DNA from: CAXDRM01 sp963991775
GTDB lineage: Bacteria > Pseudomonadota > Alphaproteobacteria > Rickettsiales > JABIRX01
DNA length: 40,033 bases
Reading direction: 5' to 3'
Assembly: GCA_963991775.1 (NCBI GenBank)
Contig: CAXDRM010000003.1
Coordinates: 1 to 40,033 of the forward strand
Shown: in pieces, positions 35,114 through 40,033 of the stretch
How the letters are laid out: each line of letters opens with the position of its first letter
How positions within the stretch are numbered: the stretch's first letter is position 1
Program-made: the position numbers and the translations under genes
Notes under the pieces: model-generated
Seen by the model: the letters and a program-made list of their open reading frames with translations, nothing else
Databases searched by the model: none
Told to the model about the DNA's origin: nothing

Positions 35114-36322
35114 CTACTGAATATTACTAAAACTCGAATATAACGGACCAAATACAGAAAGTGATATCCACATTAGCAGACCACCCATTACTATAGTAAG
35201 TGCTGGCTGAATGATACCGACCATAGAATCTACTGAATCATTAACTTCCTTATCAAAAAAGAACTTCACATTCTCTAAAGAATCACCCATATTTCCCGTT
35301 CTTTCACCAACTTCAAACATCCTAATTACTAGATTAGGAAAACGACCTGAAGTTTTAAGCGCTTCACTGATAGAACTACCCTCAGAAACATCCTGACTAA
35401 TTTCGCTAATCGTTTTTCTAACTACACGATTTTGTACAACACGCGACACAATGTTAAAACATTCCATTACATCAATACCACTTCTAAAAGTAATTAAGAA
35501 AAACTGACTAAAACGTGCCACATCAATCTTTAACAAGGTTTTACCAATAAAAGGTACCGACAATATAACACGGTCATAAGCATAGGCATAAGCATCATTA
35601 AATTTATAAAATAACTTACTGCCAATCACAAATACTATAGGCACTACTATCATTAACTTCCAATATACTTTAAAAAATTCTGAAAAATTGATCAGAGCCT
35701 GCGTATAAAAAGGCAGTGAAAAATTTTGTTTAAGTAGAAAATCAGATAATTTTGGGATTACCACCACCATCATTACCGATGTAACAATGAACAAAATTAC
35801 CAGTAAAAACAAAGGATACCTGATCGCCTTTTTGGTTTTTCTTTTAATTTCTGCACTCCATTTTAAATGCTCTGCTAGGTAAGCAAATGACTGACTCAAA
35901 TTACCAGTCTCTTCACCAGCTTTAACTAAACCCACAAAAACATCGTCAAAAATTGTAGGATGCTCAGCCATAGCTTCAGAAAGCATTCTACCTGATTTTA
36001 CAGATTCGTGAATTTCCTGCATCAAATCTCTAAATTTGGTATTATCTTCTGAATCTCGTAAATCCTCAATTGCCTGAGTAATTGGAACACCTGCCTTATC
36101 TAGCTGTTCAAAGTGAGTACATAATAGGATTAGATCTTTAACTTTAAGACTCCCTGAAGAAAGACTTAGAGAGAAAAATGATTTACCAACTTCTTTATTA
36201 CTGATTAATTCTAAACCGATTTCGCTAAGCTTAAATTCGAGATCATCATAATTTTCAGCATTCATTGAACCTCTGAACTGCTTTCCATCATCATTGATCG
36301 CGAGATAAATATAATTCGGCAT
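35114..36322 (-). CDS. gspF: Type II secretion/type IV pilus inner-membrane platform protein
   Basis: This is the GspF/PilC-type platform protein around which pilins are extracted and assembled. The 402-residue length is standard. Two repeats of the T2SSF domain are visible. The first (about 64-187) contains EQLDKAGVPITQAI and GLVKAGEETGNLSQSF. The second (about 267-388) contains FFLITFRSGIDVMECF and RMFEVGERTGNMGDSLENV. Membrane helices lie near 168-190, 217-240 and 373-395. It is 3 bases downstream of gspE. Confidence 0.95.
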   Translation of the reverse strand: MPNYIYLAINDDGKQFRGSMNAENYDDLEFKLSEIGLELISNKEVGKSFFSLSLSSGSLKVKDLILLCTHFEQLDKAGVPITQAIEDLRDSEDNTKFRDLMQEIHESVKSGRMLSEAMAEHPTIFDDVFVGLVKAGEETGNLSQSFAYLAEHLKWSAEIKRKTKKAIRYPLFLLVILFIVTSVMMVVVIPKLSDFLLKQNFSLPFYTQALINFSEFFKVYWKLMIVVPIVFVIGSKLFYKFNDAYAYAYDRVILSVPFIGKTLLKIDVARFSQFFLITFRSGIDVMECFNIVSRVVQNRVVRKTISEISQDVSEGSSISEALKTSGRFPNLVIRMFEVGERTGNMGDSLENVKFFFDKEVNDSVDSMVGIIQPALTIVMGGLLMWISLSVFGPLYSSFSNIQ

Positions 36323-36325
36323 TTT

Positions 36326-38155
36326 TTACAACCTATCAGTCAAATCTATATTCCTGATTAATTCTTCTAAATCAGTCAAACCTTCCAACACTTTTAGAAC
36401 ACCATCTTGATCCATAGTAACAAAACCTTCGCTCTTAGCTTGACCTAAAATTGCATTGCTAGTTTTTTGCAAAGCAATCATCTCATCAACTTCTCTAGTA
36501 ATTTCTAAAATTTCTGACACTGCAATTCGACCTTTATAACCTGTATGATTACATTTTGGACAACCATCATGCACATAAATTGTTGGTGGATTTTCTGGAT
36601 CAACACCCATAATACGGCATTCTTCTGCATCAGCAATTTTAGCCTTTTTACAATGGTTACACAGCAACCTTACTAATCTTTGCGCAACACAACAAATTAA
36701 AGCACCTGAAAGTAAAAATGGCTTAACACCAATATCTGATAATCTAGAAATAACACCAACTGCATCATTAGTATGTAAAGTAGTAAATACTTGGTGACCA
36801 GTCATTGCAGCTCTTACCGCAATACTTGCAGTTTCAGCATCACGAACCTCACCGACAAAAATTACATCCGGATCTTGTCTCATTAATGATTTAATACCTT
36901 CGACAAAATCTAAACTACCTTCCTTGATAGAGGTTTGCCTAATTAGAGGAATCTCATACTCAACCGGATCCTCCAAAGTCATAATATTTTTATCAACTGA
37001 GTTAATATAGTTAAGTATCGAATATAAGGTTGTGGTTTTACCACTACCAGTTGGACCTGTAACTACAATTACCCCTTCAGGCTTTTTTAATAATTTAGTA
37101 AGGATTTTTTGATTATGCTCACTATAACCTAACTTCTCCAGACTCACTAATGATTTAGCTTTATCTAAAATTCTGAGTACGATATTTTCTCCTTGTACAG
37201 TTGGCTGAGTTGCCACACGAAAGTCGACTTCTCTACCTAATACATTTGCCGTAGCATGACCATCTTGTGCCTTTCTACTTTCGGCAATATTCATACCAGA
37301 CATAATTTTTATTCTCACCGCAATTGGTGGCCAATAATCTTTATGGAAAGCTTTAATCTGACGCATCTTACCGTCAATTCTATAACGCAAACGCAAGAAG
37401 TTTTCTTCAGGCTCAAAGTGGATATCTGAAGATCCAGCATGTACTGCATCTATTAAAATAGAATCTACCAAACGTACTATCGGGTTTTTATAATCCTCAT
37501 TAGCACTATCAGCATTTAAACCTTGATCAGCACTTTCAATTTCTTTTAGGATGCCATCAATCGACATCTCATAATCATAATATTGATCAATGATTTCTAA
37601 GATTTCCGATTCAGGACTATAAACTGGCTCAATAACTAAATGAGGTGGAAAAAACTTTTTCACCTTATCTAGAGCAATAACATCATATACATCATGTACT
37701 GCAACTAGAACCTTACGAGCATCTATTGAAACTGGTAAAATTTTATGACGCAAGGCAATATCTTTAGGTATTTGCTTTATTAACTTTGCATCTAATACTA
37801 CTGACTTAAGATCAAATTTTTCAATACCAGATGTCGAAGAAATGGCTTCACCTAAAGCACTTTCAGTAATAAAACCCATTGATACTAAAACATCACCTAG
37901 CGAGGTTTGACCAGTCATGCTCATTTGCTTTTTAGCAACTAAAATTTGGTCATGTGAGATAATACCTTTTTCAGTAAGGATATCTTCTAATTTTGTTGCA
38001 GAATCTTCAGGAGCTACACCAGCCTGACCTAATAAAACTGAATTAGTAGAAGCCTCAGAAGCTGGAGGTTCAGGATTATCACTAACTTGATTAAAATTAG
38101 TGTTTTGCATTTGCTCGATTATATTTCGATCTTCTGAAAATTGTCTTTCAGTCAT
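36326..38155 (-). CDS. gspE: Type II secretion/type IV pilus assembly ATPase
   Basis: This hexameric ATPase powers pilin polymerisation. The 609-residue protein has an N-terminal GspE/PilB-type domain (about 50-200). The ATPase core follows, with Walker A GPTGSGKTT (about 366-374), an Asp box near TLEDPVEY, Walker B DPDVIFVGEVRD (about 427-438) and a His box TTLHTND. A zinc-binding C-x2-C pair occurs at about 497-500 (CNHC) and 531-534 (CPKC), which marks assembly rather than retraction ATPases. No PilT-like retraction ATPase is in this window. It follows the pilin-like gene by 63 bases. Confidence 0.96.
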   Translation of the reverse strand: MTERQFSEDRNIIEQMQNTNFNQVSDNPEPPASEASTNSVLLGQAGVAPEDSATKLEDILTEKGIISHDQILVAKKQMSMTGQTSLGDVLVSMGFITESALGEAISSTSGIEKFDLKSVVLDAKLIKQIPKDIALRHKILPVSIDARKVLVAVHDVYDVIALDKVKKFFPPHLVIEPVYSPESEILEIIDQYYDYEMSIDGILKEIESADQGLNADSANEDYKNPIVRLVDSILIDAVHAGSSDIHFEPEENFLRLRYRIDGKMRQIKAFHKDYWPPIAVRIKIMSGMNIAESRKAQDGHATANVLGREVDFRVATQPTVQGENIVLRILDKAKSLVSLEKLGYSEHNQKILTKLLKKPEGVIVVTGPTGSGKTTTLYSILNYINSVDKNIMTLEDPVEYEIPLIRQTSIKEGSLDFVEGIKSLMRQDPDVIFVGEVRDAETASIAVRAAMTGHQVFTTLHTNDAVGVISRLSDIGVKPFLLSGALICCVAQRLVRLLCNHCKKAKIADAEECRIMGVDPENPPTIYVHDGCPKCNHTGYKGRIAVSEILEITREVDEMIALQKTSNAILGQAKSEGFVTMDQDGVLKVLEGLTDLEELIRNIDLTDRL

Positions 38156-38218
38156 ACGCCCATTATTTGCATTTAATTAATACTGAAATTTCTTTATTTA
38201 CAACTATATTTTTAGTTT

Positions 38219-38920
38219 TCATAAAGCGAGTTGCATTATACAAGTTTCTTTTTTTAGAGCCAGACAATATTCAGCAAAATTGCCTACTGGGCAGATACAT
38301 AATTTGTTATCTTCTTGCCAGCTTAATTCATGACCCTGATCAGCATATAAATTACCAGTTAAAGGCTTGCCATCATCAATCTTTTGATCATAGAGCTTTG
38401 CCTCAAAGCCCGATAAACATGACCAAGATAAATTACCAAAATTTTTATCTGCTGCGATACGCAAAAAATTTTGTTTTTTAGGAAAATGAAAATTTACATT
38501 ATTAAGCTTACTATCTGCTAAAATTTGCAAACCACATTTGCCCTTAGCTAATTCAGGCATATTTGCTGTAATTTTAGCATGTTGTAACTGCCTGTTATAA
38601 TTAAAATCATAAAAAATAAATTCTGTAACATCCAAATGTAACCACGCATTCAAGGTTTCATCTTGATCACTAACTAAATGATCACCATTGCCTGAATTTT
38701 GCTCAGGCCCAATTTTAGCAGCAAAAGGAAAATCACCAGGATAAAAATTATATTTATCCTTAAAATTATCTATTGCTTCAGCGTAGATATTTATCTGACC
38801 AATAGCTACCTGCAACTCAGCTTTATCTTTTAAATGATTTGCAGCTGATAAAAATATTGCAAATAAAGCGATAAAAATTAAGCTAATTGACAACTCTAAT
38901 AATGAGAACGCACTTTTCAT
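38219..38920 (-). CDS. Type IV pilin/pseudopilin-like protein heading the assembly operon
   Basis: The prepilin signal is short: MKSA then FSLLELSISLIFIALFAIFL, with Ala rather than Gly before the cleavage site and Glu at +5. After the helix come DNFKDKYNFYPGDFPFAAK and a C-terminal region with DQKIDDGKPLTGNLYAD and several cysteines. The PGD and DDG-x-x-x-TG segments are shared with the gene at 21100. The ATG at 38920 gives 233 residues and places the leader correctly. An in-frame start at 38968 would add 16 residues before it. It is the first gene of the gspE-gspF-L-M-P group. Its start codon overlaps that of the divergent nuclease gene. Confidence 0.85.
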   Translation of the reverse strand: MKSAFSLLELSISLIFIALFAIFLSAANHLKDKAELQVAIGQINIYAEAIDNFKDKYNFYPGDFPFAAKIGPEQNSGNGDHLVSDQDETLNAWLHLDVTEFIFYDFNYNRQLQHAKITANMPELAKGKCGLQILADSKLNNVNFHFPKKQNFLRIAADKNFGNLSWSCLSGFEAKLYDQKIDDGKPLTGNLYADQGHELSWQEDNKLCICPVGNFAEYCLALKKETCIMQLAL

Positions 38921-39455
38921 GTATAAAGATTTTAATAAAATATTATTTTTTAGCCTCATTTTAGCCATTTTAGTAATTATATATTACATAAACAAGGCAA
39001 ATGACAGCGCATTATACAATAAGATATTACATAAGCAACAATTAATTTCAGGAACTATTGATAAAATTATTGATGGTGACTCATTAATTGTTGCAGGCAA
39101 TGAAATTAGATTGCTTGATATTGATGCGCCTGAATATCTGCAAAGCTGTAATTTAGCAGATAAAACGGAATATCGCTGTGGCTTAAAGTCACTTAAAAAA
39201 CTTAAAGAGCTAACCAAAGGACAAAATCTTTCCTGCCAAATTCATGGTATTGATTATTATAAGCGTTATTTAGCAACTTGCTTCATTGAAAAATTAAATA
39301 TTAATGAAGCAATGATTCGTAGCGGCCATGCTGTTATTTATGATCATAATTCTGCATATTATAGTGCTGAGCAATATGCTAAAGAAAACCAACTAGGTCT
39401 GTGGCAAGGAGACTTTCTTCATCCAAAACAATATAGAAAATTGCACAAGAAATAA
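38919..39455 (+). CDS. Membrane-anchored thermonuclease-like (SNase fold) protein
   Basis: The 178-residue protein has an N-terminal membrane helix (about 8-24, KILFFSLILAILVIIYY) and then a staphylococcal-nuclease-like domain. The domain shows IDGDSLIVAGNEIRLLDIDAPE (Asp/Arg/Glu positions of the active site), YYKRYLATCF with the second catalytic arginine, and INEAMIRSGHAVIY. Family members cut DNA or RNA with calcium. Its activity would face the periplasm if the helix is an uncleaved anchor or signal. It is divergent from the pilin-like gene with overlapping start codons. Its 3' end is convergent with the J-domain gene. Confidence 0.9.
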   Translation: MYKDFNKILFFSLILAILVIIYYINKANDSALYNKILHKQQLISGTIDKIIDGDSLIVAGNEIRLLDIDAPEYLQSCNLADKTEYRCGLKSLKKLKELTKGQNLSCQIHGIDYYKRYLATCFIEKLNINEAMIRSGHAVIYDHNSAYYSAEQYAKENQLGLWQGDFLHPKQYRKLHKK

Positions 39456-39468
39456 CCACTAAAGGATC

Positions 39469-39478
39469 TCTCAGCAAC
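39469..39478. repeat. Fragment of a family R arm
   Basis: GGATCTCTCA in the 35-base gap between the convergent nuclease and J-domain genes matches the start of the family R arm at 39965. No partner arm is visible, so it may be a remnant or chance. Confidence 0.35.
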
Positions 39479-39490
39479 TTATAATTTAAT

Positions 39491-39946
39491 CTATAATAAT
39501 TTATCCTTAGCAGCATTAAGCAAGCTAGCTAAATGTTTAGAGCCACCAACATCTGGGTGAGTAGTTTTCATTAATTTTTTATATTGCTTTTCGATTTCGG
39601 ATTTAGTTGCTCCTGGTTTTAGCCCTAAAATTTCTAATGCTTCTGCCTTACTCAAATTAACAGCAGATTTTTTATTAGTGTTAGCTGAGGCTTTTTTATA
39701 ACCAGAAAAATTTTGCGCCAACATGCGCAGCAACCCCATATTGCCAAGAAAAAATCTTGCAGCTTTAAATATAAAAGGCAAAGCAACCATTAAAGCAGCC
39801 ACAACTACCTGCCCAAAACGCAGAGCCAAAATAGCTAGCAAAGCAATTGCTGCTATCATAAAGAATCTACGCAATTTTTCTGGCTGATAATTTTTTAAAT
39901 AAAACCCTACTAAAATTAGAGCGATAATTAATATTAAGTAAATCAT
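39491..39946 (-). CDS. Membrane J-domain (DnaJ/Tim14-like) protein
   Basis: From the ATG at 39946 the protein has 151 residues. There are two hydrophobic segments (about 2-18 and 28-62) and a basic linker. The C-terminal J domain (about 100-151) contains ALEILGLKPGATKSEIEKQY and the HPD motif in THPDVGG that stimulates Hsp70 ATPase. The architecture is that of small membrane J proteins related to mitochondrial Tim14, common in alphaproteobacteria. An in-frame start at 40003 would add 19 residues. Most of these are encoded by a family R repeat, so the shorter start is preferred. Confidence 0.88.
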   Translation of the reverse strand: MIYLILIIALILVGFYLKNYQPEKLRRFFMIAAIALLAILALRFGQVVVAALMVALPFIFKAARFFLGNMGLLRMLAQNFSGYKKASANTNKKSAVNLSKAEALEILGLKPGATKSEIEKQYKKLMKTTHPDVGGSKHLASLLNAAKDKLL

Positions 39947-39964
39947 ATAAAGCAAATCTTTAGT

Positions 39965-40012
39965 GGATCTCTCGGTACAATTTTTTTCTACGCAAAAAAT
40001 CACTCGAGAACC
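39965..40012. repeat. Palindromic repeat family R, copy with ATTTTTT stem
   Basis: The 5' arm GGATCTCTCGGTACA is followed by a 7-bp stem ATTTTTT/AAAAAAT with loop TCTACGC, then the 3' arm CACTCGAGAACC. It lies just upstream of the J-domain gene start, so it would be in that gene's leader or promoter region. Confidence 0.85.
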
Positions 40013-40033
40013 TGATTAGTAATTTAGGTCCTT

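Overview
The window is a dense, AT-rich bacterial chromosome segment with short gene gaps, many 1-20 bp gene overlaps, two tRNA genes and no rRNA, insertion sequence or CRISPR array. The gene content points to an alphaproteobacterium: a GapR/DUF2312 protein, the lapA-trpF-trpB-trpA order, bL25 followed by pth, a RibB protein with a RibA-like tail lacking its zinc cysteines, and ubiquinone and lipid A genes. The low GC and many palindromic repeats recall Rickettsiales or other low-GC alphaproteobacteria. However, the his, trp, leu and lys/thr genes argue against a strongly reduced intracellular parasite. This placement is an inference from gene content, not a phylogeny.

Layout. 1-9868 (minus strand): hisG-hisD-truB-rpsO-pnp as one tight run, then a repeat-filled gap, then the glycine cleavage genes gcvT-gcvH-gcvPA-gcvPB, the last cut by the window edge. 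9900-14860 (mostly plus): a quinone-oxidoreductase-like gene, tRNA-Pro (minus), miaA, a LapA-like membrane protein and trpFBA. 14898-18367: a pilin-like LamG protein and lysC (minus), then a flavin reductase and ubiG (plus). 18368-19215: a repeat island around tRNA-Arg. 19216-24831: leuB, a secreted phytochelatin-synthase-like protein, a second pilin-like gene, ribB, ribE and mnmE. 24921-29408: prs, bL25, pth, ubiX, gapR and lpxB. 29681-38920 (minus): a nine-gene run holding a type II secretion/type IV pilus-like assembly machine (pilin, GspE, GspF, GspL-like, GspM/PilO-like, secreted acidic protein) followed by a lone ABC ATPase, trpD and a DedA protein. 38919-40012: a membrane-anchored thermonuclease-like protein and a membrane J-domain protein.

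How it fits together. Most of the window is core metabolism and translation: glycine cleavage, amino acid and riboflavin synthesis, tRNA modification, RNA decay and lipid A. The more distinctive parts are the pilus/secretion-like machine with three scattered pilin-like substrates, one carrying a LamG-like adhesive or sugar-binding fold, and a set of short palindromic repeats. In two repeat families the copies keep some segments nearly constant while their stems change sequence but still pair within each copy. No complete novel system is proven here. The repeat families and the secretion locus are the best candidates for follow-up.
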